Below, one piece after another: positions 14,362-22,132 of a stretch of 22,132 nucleotides of DNA (position 1 is the stretch's first letter; the number at the start of each line of letters is the position of its first letter). The DNA comes from Pseudomonadota bacterium (GTDB lineage: Bacteria; Pseudomonadota; Gammaproteobacteria; Halothiobacillales; Halothiobacillaceae), in contig JAJYPA010000080.1 in the NCBI GenBank assembly GCA_021795795.1, positions 1 through 22,132 on the forward strand, in the 5' to 3' direction. The notes under the pieces are model-generated. The model ran no database searches and was not told the origin of the DNA. It was given only the letters and a program-made list of their open reading frames with translations. The position numbers were made by a program, and so were the translations under genes.

Positions 14362-17300
14362 TTACTCGATCACAAAGCGCAGCTTGGTCGAGTCCTTGCC
14401 TTTGCAGCGCTCGTTCATGAAGCTGTCAAAGCGCTTGCGCAGATCATCCGGCGTGGCTGGCGAGCCGCCTTGCAGCAGCGCCTGTTTGATCTCGTCGCCC
14501 TTGACCGCGATCTTCTCCAGCCCCGACAGCGCCTCCTGCACCGCATTGGCGAACTCGGTGGTCATCGGCTCCGGCAGCTTGCGCGAGGTCAGGAAGGCGT
14601 CGATCAGTTTCTTGGAGGCGGGCGGCAGCAGGCCCAGGCTGTCCTGCGTGAACGGGTCTTCCAGGTTCTCCAGCAGGGTCTGCTGCCAGTTGGTTACCAA
14701 CTGATCCAGATCGTCATCCAGCTTGTGCAGGCGGTTGGCCGCCGGGATCAGCTCCAACTGCTCGGCGGACGGGCGGAACTGACAGTGCGGGCAGACAGCT
14801 GCCGTGACCAGCGTCGGCTCATCCAGCGATGAACAACTCTTCAGCCCGTTAAGCGACTCCTCGAAGGCGGTGAGCTGGCTGGTGGGCATCAGCGACACGC
14901 CGGCCAGGACGCGCAGCGCCAGCAGGCGGTCGTCCTTGCGCAGGGCGTTGCGGGTCTTGTCCTCGGCCACACCCAACCGCGCCTTGCTGTGGCTGGCGAT
15001 GTAGGCGGTGATGTAGTCCTTTTTGAGCTGGTTGAGCGTCTGCCGGTATTCGGCGGCGTGCTCGGCTGTGCGGTCCTGGCTCAGCTTCTCCTGCAGCGCC
15101 TTGCGGGCAGCCTCGGCCTGTTTCACCCACGGGTGCTCGGCGGGCAACACCATCTCGGCCTGAGAGAGGTAGGAAGCCGTACTGCCCAGTTCCACCACCA
15201 GTTCGAGCAGGCGCTCGACAGCAGCCAGGACTTCCAGATTCTTCTTCTGGCCGTCAATGTCTTCCTGTGTGACGCGCAGGTTCTTGAGCTTGCCGATGGT
15301 GTTGTACGGCGCCAGCGACTCGGTGAACTTCTTCAGCGCGTCCAGCCGGGCATGCCAGTCTTTCGCTTCCTCCTCGCGCAGCAGGTTCTGGCCCCAGAAG
15401 CCGAGCTTGCCTTGTTGCAAGTCGGAGCCCGCCTTGAGCACACGAGGCACCAGCGCGCTTACTTTGTCTTGCAGCTTGATGACCGGCTCGGTGTCGCCCT
15501 GACTTGCCTTCTGCGCAAGCCCGGATGGCAAATCAAACAGCTCGAACAGGGCGCGCAGCACCGCCAGGTTGATCTCTTTCGGTGCCTCGACGTGCTTGAA
15601 CTGCTTGAGCTCTTCGATCGAGTGTTCAGCCAGCTGTGCCAGCTTGCCGGAGTCGATCTTGTCGCCGGTGATCGACAGCACGATGTCGCCGGAGTAGACC
15701 AGGCCACCCAGCACAGCGACCAGCAGATCGGGTTCCAGCCGGTATTTGATGGGCGAGAAATACTCGACGTCCGAGGTGCCCGAGAGTAGTTCGCTGCGGT
15801 TGAGCACTTGGCCGTGGCCCTTGGCCTTGAGGCGGTTCAGAACCTCCTGCGCGTAGCGCGAGTTGGTCGGGTCGACGCGATCACCGTCGAGCAACTCCAG
15901 GGCATCGAGCACCGCGAGCGCATCCTTGGTGCGGGTGCCACCGGCCAGTGCGCGCAGCGCGTTGCCGATCAGTTGCTTGCGGTTCGCCTCTGTCACCAGG
16001 ACCGAGAATGCGGGGTATTCCGGCGAAAGATCGACGAAGCGCTGGCCAAGCACCAGACCCGAGATGACGTTCACCACGTCGCGGAAGTTGATGCGCTCGT
16101 CGGCGCCAAGGCGCGCCCGGTCACGCAGGGACACGCCCTTGGACCAATCCTGCAGCGTCTTGGTCTTACCCTGGTAGGTGACCTCAAACGCAGTCATCTG
16201 CTTTTCTTGCAGCCACTTGCTCATGGACCGCAGCGAATCCTGGGCCTTTGACAGGTAGATGGCTTTCGCGCCACCACTGGCGGTGGACGCCAGATCGAGT
16301 GCCGCCGCGTATTGCGACAGGTAGCGCTTGTAGTCCTCGTCCGGCGACTTCAGACGGAAGAACACCTCGTCCGACAGGCTGTTGTCGGTGAACTTCGGCT
16401 TGTCGAAGGGTTGGATGAAGTAGACGTAGAAGTCGCGTTCCGGCTGCGCCGTGGGGCGATCGTTCGGGGCGCCAAAGAACAGGTAGCCCATGCGTTCGAC
16501 GCGGCGCTCCTGCCATTCGAGCTGGTACTGCCAGATCTGGAAGCCGGGGTAGCGCAGATCGTCGCTGCATTCCATCAGTGCCTTGACGGCGCTGTAGTAG
16601 GCACGGTCGAGCGCGTCGTCGGACAGGGCTTCGGCGCGCTTTTCGATCTGGGCGTCGTAGTCGATGTCTTTTTTGAGGTCGAGGTAGTACTGCTCGGTGT
16701 CCGGCGCTTTGGAAATGAACTGGCCGTTGACGGTCTTCAGCACTTCCCGCATGACGGTCTGCACCATCGACAGCAAGTTCTCGGCGGGCTCGCCCGGCAT
16801 GTCCTCCACGCCCGGTTGGAACAGGCACAGTGCGTCGCGCAGCTCGGCGGCGGTGGGGCCGATGGGAATGTGGATGTCGCCGCCCGTGGTGAGGCGGTGC
16901 ACGGCCAGCGCGTTGATGACGCGTAGCGCCATCGACTTGTAGGCCGGGCGCGTGAAGGCTTGCTGGACCCGCGACTCCAGCACCTCGGAGACGCGCATCA
17001 CTTCTTTGATGTTCGGGTCGGCACGCAGTACCGAGTTGGTCTTGATGGTGTTCCAGAAGCTTTCGTAGCTGATGAATTGTGGCCGGTCGGTGGGCACGTC
17101 CTGGTCGAGGATGGCCAGCATGGCGGACTCGATGGTCTTGAGCGCGCCGCGCTTCTCGGTAAAGTGGATCTGCTCGAAGGTTTTCAGGTAGTCGGGGTGG
17201 ACCGGGAACAGCCGGACGTATTCGTCCATGCGCTCGTTCATGGAGCCATAGAACTTGGCGAACGGCGTGAGGTACTCGCGGATCTTGTTCTGCTGGTCGG

Positions 17301-18102
17301 CCGTCTTCTTGAGCAAGCGCGCGGAGACGACGAAGCTGACGTCCTGGCGGTCGATCAGGATCTGGGTGAAGCGCTCGTTGACGCGGCGCATGCTGTCGGC
17401 GACATGCTGGAAGCGCACGCTGTCGAAAATGGCTTCCTGCACGCCGGCCACGAAGCGGAACTTCAGGTGCTTGGTGACTTCGCCGATCTGACGCAGGATG
17501 GCAAGGTCCTGCACGAGCTCGTGGTCGCGGCGGGACTGCAGGTACTCCAGGAACTCATCGACGACGAGCAGCACGCCCTGGTCCGGGAATTTCTCGCCGA
17601 ACGCGGCCATCATCTCCTCGAAGGAGTCCTTGTTGTTGAGCTCCTTGTCCGCCGTCGGGAAGGTGTAGTCGACGCCGAACTTCTCGAGGAAACGCTCAAG
17701 CTGCAGGGTAATGATCTGGCGCAGCGGCATTTGCAGTCCGCCCACCTCGATGCGCAGCACCTTGAAGCGACCGGCGATCGGGGCAACCGCCTCGGCAACC
17801 TTGGGGTGGCGGATCATCGACGCGTAGGCGGCATCTTCAGCCACCAACGACAGCACCGACATCAAGTGCGACTTACCGGTACCGTAGTTGCCGACGATCA
17901 GCACGCCCTTGTGATCGACCGACTCGTCGAAACTGAGCTGGGGAACCATGAGCTTGGAGATCCGCTCGGCCATGTCGTCGGAAATGACATAGGTCGCGAC
18001 GAGCTTCTTGGCTTCATCCGGGCGCCCGGCATCGAGCAGTTGAATGACTGACTCTATCTGCTCGAACTGGATCAGATCTCCGTATTTCATGTTCTTGGCC
18101 AT
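14362..18102 (-). CDS. brxC: BREX P-loop ATPase BrxC/PglY
   Basis: This gene encodes 1246 residues from ATG 18102. An upstream in-frame TTG at 18141 overlaps the brxF stop, but the ATG is chosen because GTGAG lies 6-7 nt before it. The N-terminus carries an AAA-like P-loop: Walker A GNYGTGKS (71-78) and Walker B LLVVDEFLEYL (178-188), followed by a GVQEAIFD sensor-like segment. The rest is a long, largely helical protein of the DUF6079/BrxC kind, with one CPHC near residue 1110. BrxC/PglY is a core component of every BREX type; its ATPase activity is needed for exclusion, and it forms complexes with PglZ and other Brx proteins. Size matches the family (about 1100-1300). It follows brxF by 35 bp, as in canonical type 3, but is followed by SIR2 rather than pglXI. 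Confidence 0.93.
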   Translation of the reverse strand: MAKNMKYGDLIQFEQIESVIQLLDAGRPDEAKKLVATYVISDDMAERISKLMVPQLSFDESVDHKGVLIVGNYGTGKSHLMSVLSLVAEDAAYASMIRHPKVAEAVAPIAGRFKVLRIEVGGLQMPLRQIITLQLERFLEKFGVDYTFPTADKELNNKDSFEEMMAAFGEKFPDQGVLLVVDEFLEYLQSRRDHELVQDLAILRQIGEVTKHLKFRFVAGVQEAIFDSVRFQHVADSMRRVNERFTQILIDRQDVSFVVSARLLKKTADQQNKIREYLTPFAKFYGSMNERMDEYVRLFPVHPDYLKTFEQIHFTEKRGALKTIESAMLAILDQDVPTDRPQFISYESFWNTIKTNSVLRADPNIKEVMRVSEVLESRVQQAFTRPAYKSMALRVINALAVHRLTTGGDIHIPIGPTAAELRDALCLFQPGVEDMPGEPAENLLSMVQTVMREVLKTVNGQFISKAPDTEQYYLDLKKDIDYDAQIEKRAEALSDDALDRAYYSAVKALMECSDDLRYPGFQIWQYQLEWQERRVERMGYLFFGAPNDRPTAQPERDFYVYFIQPFDKPKFTDNSLSDEVFFRLKSPDEDYKRYLSQYAAALDLASTASGGAKAIYLSKAQDSLRSMSKWLQEKQMTAFEVTYQGKTKTLQDWSKGVSLRDRARLGADERINFRDVVNVISGLVLGQRFVDLSPEYPAFSVLVTEANRKQLIGNALRALAGGTRTKDALAVLDALELLDGDRVDPTNSRYAQEVLNRLKAKGHGQVLNRSELLSGTSDVEYFSPIKYRLEPDLLVAVLGGLVYSGDIVLSITGDKIDSGKLAQLAEHSIEELKQFKHVEAPKEINLAVLRALFELFDLPSGLAQKASQGDTEPVIKLQDKVSALVPRVLKAGSDLQQGKLGFWGQNLLREEEAKDWHARLDALKKFTESLAPYNTIGKLKNLRVTQEDIDGQKKNLEVLAAVERLLELVVELGSTASYLSQAEMVLPAEHPWVKQAEAARKALQEKLSQDRTAEHAAEYRQTLNQLKKDYITAYIASHSKARLGVAEDKTRNALRKDDRLLALRVLAGVSLMPTSQLTAFEESLNGLKSCSSLDEPTLVTAAVCPHCQFRPSAEQLELIPAANRLHKLDDDLDQLVTNWQQTLLENLEDPFTQDSLGLLPPASKKLIDAFLTSRKLPEPMTTEFANAVQEALSGLEKIAVKGDEIKQALLQGGSPATPDDLRKRFDSFMNERCKGKDSTKLRFVIE

Positions 18103-18137
18103 ATGGTTCTCACTTCCCCTGCAGTTTCCTGATTCGG

Positions 18138-18593
18138 TCAAATTTCGAGTACGACCACGCCGTCACGGCTGTAGTCACGATGTTCTGGATGGCTCATGTC
18201 GGCGTACACCAAGCGATCACCGCGCAGCTCGCCAGGCCAGACGGCCACGACGCGCTTGGAATGAGCCAGCCGCCTGACGAGGTCAAGCGGGTTGATCTGT
18301 AGGCCCGGCTCGAACAGCAACTCGAGATTGTCGAGCAGCAGCGGGTCTTCCGTTCGTTCCTCATCCGCGATTTCCCGCAGCAGTTCGCCTGCCGAGAAGC
18401 CGCGCTTGTTGTTTGGCGTGGCTGCCAAACGGCGCCCCAGCTCCAGGCCAACGTTGAGCGGCTCGATGCTGAGCTTGGCGCCTAATTGTCGGAGCAGCTG
18501 GGTCTTGCCACTGCGGCTGGGACCGACCAGCAGGATCAACTTGCTGTTGAGGTCGCCGATTTCGCCGTTGAGTCGTTCGAGTTTTGCGAGCAT
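18138..18593 (-). CDS. brxF: BREX type 3 small P-loop protein BrxF
   Basis: This gene encodes 151 residues. ATG at 18593 is chosen over an in-frame GTG at 18599 because GAAGG sits 6 nt upstream of the ATG and directly abuts the GTG. Walker A is LLVGPSRSGKTQLL (about 22-35), and a hydrophobic strand LLLDNLELLFEP (about 93-104) resembles Walker B. BrxF is a small P-loop protein found as the first gene of type 3 BREX operons, and its presence directly before brxC is what sets the subtype here. Function in the family is not established beyond requirement for defence. A 13-bp palindrome lies just upstream of the ribosome-binding site. The protein length fits the family (about 150). Confidence 0.88.
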   Translation of the reverse strand: MLAKLERLNGEIGDLNSKLILLVGPSRSGKTQLLRQLGAKLSIEPLNVGLELGRRLAATPNNKRGFSAGELLREIADEERTEDPLLLDNLELLFEPGLQINPLDLVRRLAHSKRVVAVWPGELRGDRLVYADMSHPEHRDYSRDGVVVLEI

Positions 18594-18602
18594 GTTCACC
18601 CT

Positions 18603-18615
18603 TCAGTCCGACTGA
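18603..18615. promoter_or_regulatory. Perfect 13-bp palindrome just upstream of the brxF ribosome-binding site
   Basis: TCAGTC-C-GACTGA has 6-bp arms around one central base and overlaps the start of the brxF Shine-Dalgarno region (GAAGG at about 18600-18604). It could be an operator for a repressor such as a WYL or HTH regulator, or an RNA hairpin limiting brxF translation. The motif core GTCCGACT recurs as a direct repeat at 18644-18651. No convincing -35/-10 pair was found nearby, so the promoter driving the operon is unlocated. A chance palindrome of this size is possible. Confidence 0.35.
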
Positions 18616-18620
18616 TGTTT

Positions 18621-18887
18621 CTAGCTCTCAAAGCGTTTGCCACGTCCGACTTTAGAAATGAACTGATTTTTGGCTTCGACCACTGCAAGAGGATAGTGCC
18701 GACGGTAGTGCGACAGATAATCGGCACGCTTCTGTTTAGCGCGGCGGACCTTGCCGCCCGACACGATGATGCGTCCATTGGTGAAGCTGCGCTGCTCACC
18801 GATCGCGTATGGAGCCGATCCCCAGCCGGCCTCTACTAAACGGGGAGTAACAAATTCGCGACAGGTATCTGCCTCTGTCAGCACCAT
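18621..18887 (-). pseudogene. Truncated 5' fragment of a type I restriction endonuclease R subunit (HsdR-like)
   Basis: The frame from ATG 18887 (open as far up as 18986) encodes 88 residues closely resembling the start of HsdR-like helicase-nucleases: LTEADTCREFVTPRLVEAGW (3-22), then EQRSFTNGRI, RADYLSHY and LAVVEAK. The last two supply the D and ExK of the PD-(D/E)xK nuclease site. The family normally continues for 700-1000 residues, but this frame runs on only about 15 unrelated residues after VVEAK and stops at 18621, 27 bp before brxF. It therefore looks like a remnant left when the BREX operon, or a precursor, inserted into or replaced an hsd locus. It might still be transcribed ahead of brxF. 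The alternative, a deliberately short nuclease-domain protein, is less likely because the fold would be incomplete. Confidence 0.7.
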
Positions 18888-19025
18888 TTCTCGCAATGCA
18901 CGGGGCTCCTTTTGTTCTGGCGGGAATTCTAACAGGTCAACGAGAGCGGCAACAGCAAGCACGCCTGATTCTCGTTGACACCACACCAGCTATCCAAAGG
19001 AAACATCGGATGGGTGGAGTGGACA
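18888..19025. other. Divergent intergenic region between hsdR fragment and relaxase gene
   Basis: This 138-bp spacer separates the minus-strand hsdR remnant from the plus-strand relaxase gene and should hold the relaxase promoter and possibly the upstream promoter of the defence operon. A perfect -35-like TTGACA lies at 18975-18980, but no good -10 box follows at 16-18 bp. The relaxase ribosome-binding site GGTGGAG is at about 19013-19019. No oriT nick site was recognised. Confidence 0.4.
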
Positions 19026-21899
19026 ATGATTCGAGTCAAACCTATCAAGAGCCGTGGGGGAGCGGCAGGGGTTGCGAACTATCTGCGCAATGCGCACTCG
19101 GGCGAGTCGGCAGAGCAGGCCGTTGGCTATTATAGTGAGCGCGGCGGGGCGCCTTCCTTTTGGGCGGGTCGTGGTGCCGAGGCCCTGGATCTCTCGGGAG
19201 ACGTCGATACCGACCAGTTCCAGGCGCTGCTGGAAGGCAATCTGCCGAATGGAACGGATTTGGCGGGCCGGCACCAGAATCGCCGCATGGGCGACGGCTA
19301 TGTCCTCAGTGCTCCCAAGTCGGTGTCCATGATGGCCTGCGAGGACGAGCGCTGGAAAGCGTGGCACGACGAGGGGGTCAAGGCAGCCGTAGCGTTTTTG
19401 CAGGAACGCATGGTCTACGCGCGTCTTGGCAAAGGGGGTCTGATATCGGAGTACGACGGGGACATTATTGCCGCCGTGCATCGCCACGAAGACGCCCGTC
19501 CGGTCGATGGAATAGTGGATATGGACCTGCACAGCCACGTGACGGTCATCAACGCGATGCGCCGATCCGACGGGCAATGGACCAGCATCAACAACGACCA
19601 GGGTGTCGATTGTGAACTCCAGAAAGAAGTCGATGCCATTTATCTGTCCACCATGGCCCGATTGGCCATAGAGCACGGCTATGGACTGGAGCAAAGTGCT
19701 ACCGGTTTCGAGGTGGCGGGTATTACCCGAGAGCAGATCGAGGCATTCAGCCGCCGGCGCGGGCAAATTCAGGCGGATCTGTGCGACAAGGGCGGCATCG
19801 AGGGCGCCAGTGTGGCGCAACGGGACGCGGCCTGGTCCGCCACCCGCGCCGAGAAACGGCAACTGAGCCAGTCGGAGCAACGGTGGGAATGGAGCCAACG
19901 CCTGCGGGAAGCCAAGGTCCCCACCCAAGACCTATGGGTGAAGAGCCTGGAACGCGCCGGGCAGCGGGAACTGCTGCACCCAGACCGCGCAGCGCTTGCC
20001 GTACAGCGGGCGCTGGAGCATTGCAGCGAACACGACACGGTATTTTCGCTCTCGGCTGTCCGGGCGGAGGCATTGCGGCAGGGTATGACAGAAGGCCTCT
20101 CCATCGAGGCAATCGACACGGCCCTGCATTCATCTCCAGAATTGCTAGACGGTGGCGTAGTGGATCGGGATGGGACCGGTAAGCTGCGCAAGCTGCAGAC
20201 CACCACGCTAGCAGTGGCGGAAGAGCTGGCGATACAGAGGATCGCCACAGAGGGCAAGGTTGAGGCCCTACGATCCCTGGAAGCCGTGTCGGCGCTCCTG
20301 GCGCAACGTCAGCAGGCGCAAGGCTGGAACTATTCCGACGGGCAGATCGAGGCCATACAGATGGCCATCACCGGTAAAGAGCAACACCAGGGCATAGTTG
20401 GTGCCGCCGGGGCAGGGAAAACCACCAGTATGGCCGTCATCGTGGAACAGTACCGACAGGCTGGATACGAGGTCATCGGCCTCGCCCCCTCTGCCAAGGC
20501 CGCCGCAGAACTGCAGTCGGCGGGCTGCCAGACCCAGACCCTGGAGTCCTTCCTGCGCAGCAAACCGGCCGAGGCCTCCCGCAAGGTCCTCTATATCGTC
20601 GACGAAGCGGGTATGGTCTCGCGTCGGGATTTATTGCGATTCTATCGGCGCGCGCAGCAGGATCAGGCACGGACCCTGGCCGTGGGCGACCCCCGGCAAT
20701 TGCAGGCCGTGCAGGCCGGCAATCCCTTCGAGCAGTTGTTACGGTGTAACGGTTTCCGCCAGGCCAGCATCACCCAGATCAACCGGCAGAAGGACAAGGC
20801 ACTATTGGCCATTGCCGAAGCCTTCGCCAGGGGGGATGCCAAAGAAGGGCTGCGGCTGGCCGATCCCTACCTGCGGGAAGTTCCCCCACCCGATCCGGCA
20901 CCAGGCCAAAAGAAGCTCGACAAAGCGGCCAAGCAGGAAGTGTTGGCGAGGGCCGCTGCGGCGTCCTACCTTCGGCTTTCCTCCGAGGAGCGCGGGCAAA
21001 CCCTGGTCCTTGCGGCCAGCAATGGCACCAGACGAGTCGCCAATGCCGAGATCCGCAGGGGTCTCATCGAGCGGGGGGAATTAGGCCAAGAATCTGTGCA
21101 GATCACCGCCCTCGACAAGGTCAGCCTGAGTGTCACCCATCAGGGCCAGGCGGCATTCTATCGGCCAGGACAAGTGGTGGAACTTGGCCGCGCGGAGTCC
21201 GGCGTTGGGGAACGCGGCACCCGCTGGAAGATCGTGGGCACCGAAAATGGCAAGCTGCAAGTCGTCCCTTTGCACGCAGAGGCGAAAGTGCCCGTAGACC
21301 TCAAGCCTTCGACAAAACTGCAATTGTACGACGTGCGTCCGATGGAATTGCGCGAGGGCGACCAGGTTCTGTTCCGGCAGAACGACAAAAGTCGAGACAT
21401 CGATCTGCGCAACGGCGACGATGCCGTCATTGCCATCCAGAATGGAAAAGCGTTCGCAACGCTGCGCGATGGAAAGTCGATAGAGCTGAAAACCAGTGAG
21501 GTAATGGATTACGGCTACTGCCGCACCGTCCATGCCTCCCAAGGTGCCACGGTGGATCGGGCGATCGTCATCGCCGAGAGTAGCCGCGCTGGGGCGAACC
21601 TCGGATACGTCGCCCTGAGCCGGGAGAAACACCACCTGGAAATCCTCACCGACGACAAGGACAAGCTCATCGAGAGTTGGGGGAAATACGTCCAGCAAGA
21701 ATCTGCGCGGGAGGCAGCAATGCGCGGCACACGGCAAACTGCCAGAGACCAAGCTCGGGAGGTTATCGCTTACCAGATGGCCCATGCTCGTGCTGAAGAG
21801 AGAACTCAACGCAAAACGCCAAAACGAGAAAAGGCACGAGACACCCTCACCGCCCACAAGCAACGCAGCCCTGCCTACGACCAGGGCATAGGCTGGTAA
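19026..21899 (+). CDS. MobF-family conjugative relaxase/helicase (TrwC/TraI-like)
   Basis: This gene encodes 957 residues. ATG 19026 is chosen because GGAG lies 6 nt upstream and the protein then begins MIRVKPIKSRGGAAG as in this family; a TTG at 18975 would add 17 residues with no ribosome-binding site. The N-terminal relaxase domain has candidate nicking tyrosines Y19 and Y35/Y36, and the three-His metal site in HRHEDAR (H154) and LHSHVTVIN (H169, H171). The C-terminal superfamily 1 helicase has Walker A GAAGAGKT (459-466), Walker B LYIVDEAGM (522-530), VGDPRQLQAV (553-562), and the final motifs TVHASQGATVDRA (834-846) and YVALSRE (861-867). It nicks oriT, stays covalently attached to the DNA and unwinds it for transfer. 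Length matches R388 TrwC (966) rather than F TraI (1756). The accessory type IV secretion genes are not in the window. Confidence 0.93.
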   Translation: MIRVKPIKSRGGAAGVANYLRNAHSGESAEQAVGYYSERGGAPSFWAGRGAEALDLSGDVDTDQFQALLEGNLPNGTDLAGRHQNRRMGDGYVLSAPKSVSMMACEDERWKAWHDEGVKAAVAFLQERMVYARLGKGGLISEYDGDIIAAVHRHEDARPVDGIVDMDLHSHVTVINAMRRSDGQWTSINNDQGVDCELQKEVDAIYLSTMARLAIEHGYGLEQSATGFEVAGITREQIEAFSRRRGQIQADLCDKGGIEGASVAQRDAAWSATRAEKRQLSQSEQRWEWSQRLREAKVPTQDLWVKSLERAGQRELLHPDRAALAVQRALEHCSEHDTVFSLSAVRAEALRQGMTEGLSIEAIDTALHSSPELLDGGVVDRDGTGKLRKLQTTTLAVAEELAIQRIATEGKVEALRSLEAVSALLAQRQQAQGWNYSDGQIEAIQMAITGKEQHQGIVGAAGAGKTTSMAVIVEQYRQAGYEVIGLAPSAKAAAELQSAGCQTQTLESFLRSKPAEASRKVLYIVDEAGMVSRRDLLRFYRRAQQDQARTLAVGDPRQLQAVQAGNPFEQLLRCNGFRQASITQINRQKDKALLAIAEAFARGDAKEGLRLADPYLREVPPPDPAPGQKKLDKAAKQEVLARAAAASYLRLSSEERGQTLVLAASNGTRRVANAEIRRGLIERGELGQESVQITALDKVSLSVTHQGQAAFYRPGQVVELGRAESGVGERGTRWKIVGTENGKLQVVPLHAEAKVPVDLKPSTKLQLYDVRPMELREGDQVLFRQNDKSRDIDLRNGDDAVIAIQNGKAFATLRDGKSIELKTSEVMDYGYCRTVHASQGATVDRAIVIAESSRAGANLGYVALSREKHHLEILTDDKDKLIESWGKYVQQESAREAAMRGTRQTARDQAREVIAYQMAHARAEERTQRKTPKREKARDTLTAHKQRSPAYDQGIGW

Positions 21900-22132
21900 C
21901 TACGGCGCTGGCCGAACCCTGCGATCTTGCTGACATGCTGGCGGCAACGAGCATGAACCCGCTCGACCGCCAAGCACCTCCGACGGCACAAGCGCAACAT
22001 CCCGCCAGGGTGCGTTTGTGCGGATAAAAGCCTACCCATAGGGTGGGCGTAAACAAACGAGAATAAACGCATGGGTGCAGTATTTGCACGGCAAAGCGTG
22101 TGAATACCATTCTTTATGGAGCATTCCCGTGT
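21900..22132. other. Non-coding stretch with inverted repeats after the relaxase gene
   Basis: No convincing gene is seen. The segment contains a GC-rich hairpin (22030-22048) and a 7-bp inverted pair, TGCGTTT at 22011-22017 and AAACGCA at 22065-22071, flanking it, plus a second short pair GTTTG (22014-22018)/CAAAC (about 22054-22058). An ATG at 22116 opens a frame to the window edge but lacks a clear ribosome-binding site. It could be a terminator region, a plasmid maintenance site or the end of an element. Confidence 0.4.
22025..22048 (-). terminator. Possible rho-independent terminator read on the minus strand
   Basis: Arms GCCTACCC (22030-22037) and GGGTGGGC (22041-22048) pair over an ATA loop with one T/G mismatch. 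Read on the minus strand the stem is followed by TTTTAT (22029-22024), as in an intrinsic terminator, which would serve a gene to the right of the window transcribed toward the relaxase. On the plus strand no T-run follows, so it is a poor terminator for the relaxase gene. The short T-run makes this tentative. Confidence 0.35.

Noticed and set aside
16960..18051. 363-codon open frame on the plus strand
   Set aside because: Antisense to the P-loop region of BrxC; no ribosome-binding site or domain, and heavy in Leu, Val, Glu, Asp and His as expected of a shadow.
1..18593. DISARM, type 1 BREX or type 2 (Pgl) system
   Set aside because: There is no DrmA/DrmB pair or phospholipase D gene for DISARM, no Lon-like brxL or brxB for type 1, and no PglW kinase for type 2. 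The brxF, brxC, pglXI, brxHII and pglZ set fits type 3.
18975..18980. Consensus -35 TTGACA as a relaxase promoter
   Set aside because: No acceptable -10 hexamer follows at 16-18 bp, so a full promoter could not be supported.
18975..19025. Earlier TTG start for the relaxase gene
   Set aside because: No ribosome-binding site precedes it, and the added 17 residues do not resemble relaxase N-termini; the ATG at 19026 has GGAG at good spacing and a family-like start.
1..22132. CRISPR arrays, tRNA or rRNA genes, insertion sequences
   Set aside because: No regularly spaced direct repeats, no cloverleaf-like segments, no transposase frames and no terminal inverted repeats with target duplications were seen.

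Overview
The window carries most of a type 3 BREX phage-defence locus on the minus strand, next to a MobF-family conjugative relaxase gene on the plus strand. GC content is high (about 60% in most genes). The relaxase is about the size of TrwC of plasmid R388, and the start sites have Shine-Dalgarno sequences. Together these point to a proteobacterium and to a conjugative or mobilisable element (plasmid or ICE); the genus cannot be told from sequence alone.

Layout in order of minus-strand transcription (right to left): a 5' fragment of a type I restriction hsdR-like gene (18887-18621); brxF, a small P-loop protein (18593-18138); brxC/pglY, a large P-loop ATPase (18102-14362); a SIR2-family protein (14325-12955); a HerA/FtsK-like ATPase (12958-10829); an unrecognised 450-residue protein with a possible D...QxK nuclease core (10828-9476); pglXI, a DNA methyltransferase with a zinc ribbon (9483-6697); a Schlafen AlbA_2/GHKL-type regulator-like protein (6674-4884); brxHII, an SNF2-like helicase (4887-2014); and pglZ, an alkaline-phosphatase-fold protein (2017-1, cut by the window edge). 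Gaps are 44 bp or less and many neighbours overlap by 4 or 8 bp, so brxF to pglZ reads as one operon of about 16.6 kb. The usual last type 3 gene, brxA, would lie beyond position 1 and is not seen.

The canonical type 3 order, from established knowledge, is brxF-brxC-pglXI-brxHII-pglZ-brxA. This locus departs from it twice. A three-gene cassette (SIR2, HerA, putative QxK nuclease) sits between brxC and pglXI, and an AlbA_2 gene sits between pglXI and brxHII. SIR2 plus HerA is a known stand-alone antiphage pair that depletes NAD+. Here it appears nested inside BREX, translationally coupled to it, and with a third gene I cannot assign to a known system. This nested arrangement is the most promising candidate for something undescribed.

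Other features: five degenerate 11-bp tandem repeats lie inside the AlbA_2 coding sequence, where a copy-number change would shift the frame. The middle of the methyltransferase gene is sharply AT-richer than its ends, suggesting exchange of the specificity-bearing part. To the right, the divergently transcribed TrwC/TraI-like relaxase-helicase (19026-21899) is followed by 233 bp with inverted repeats and no assignable gene.
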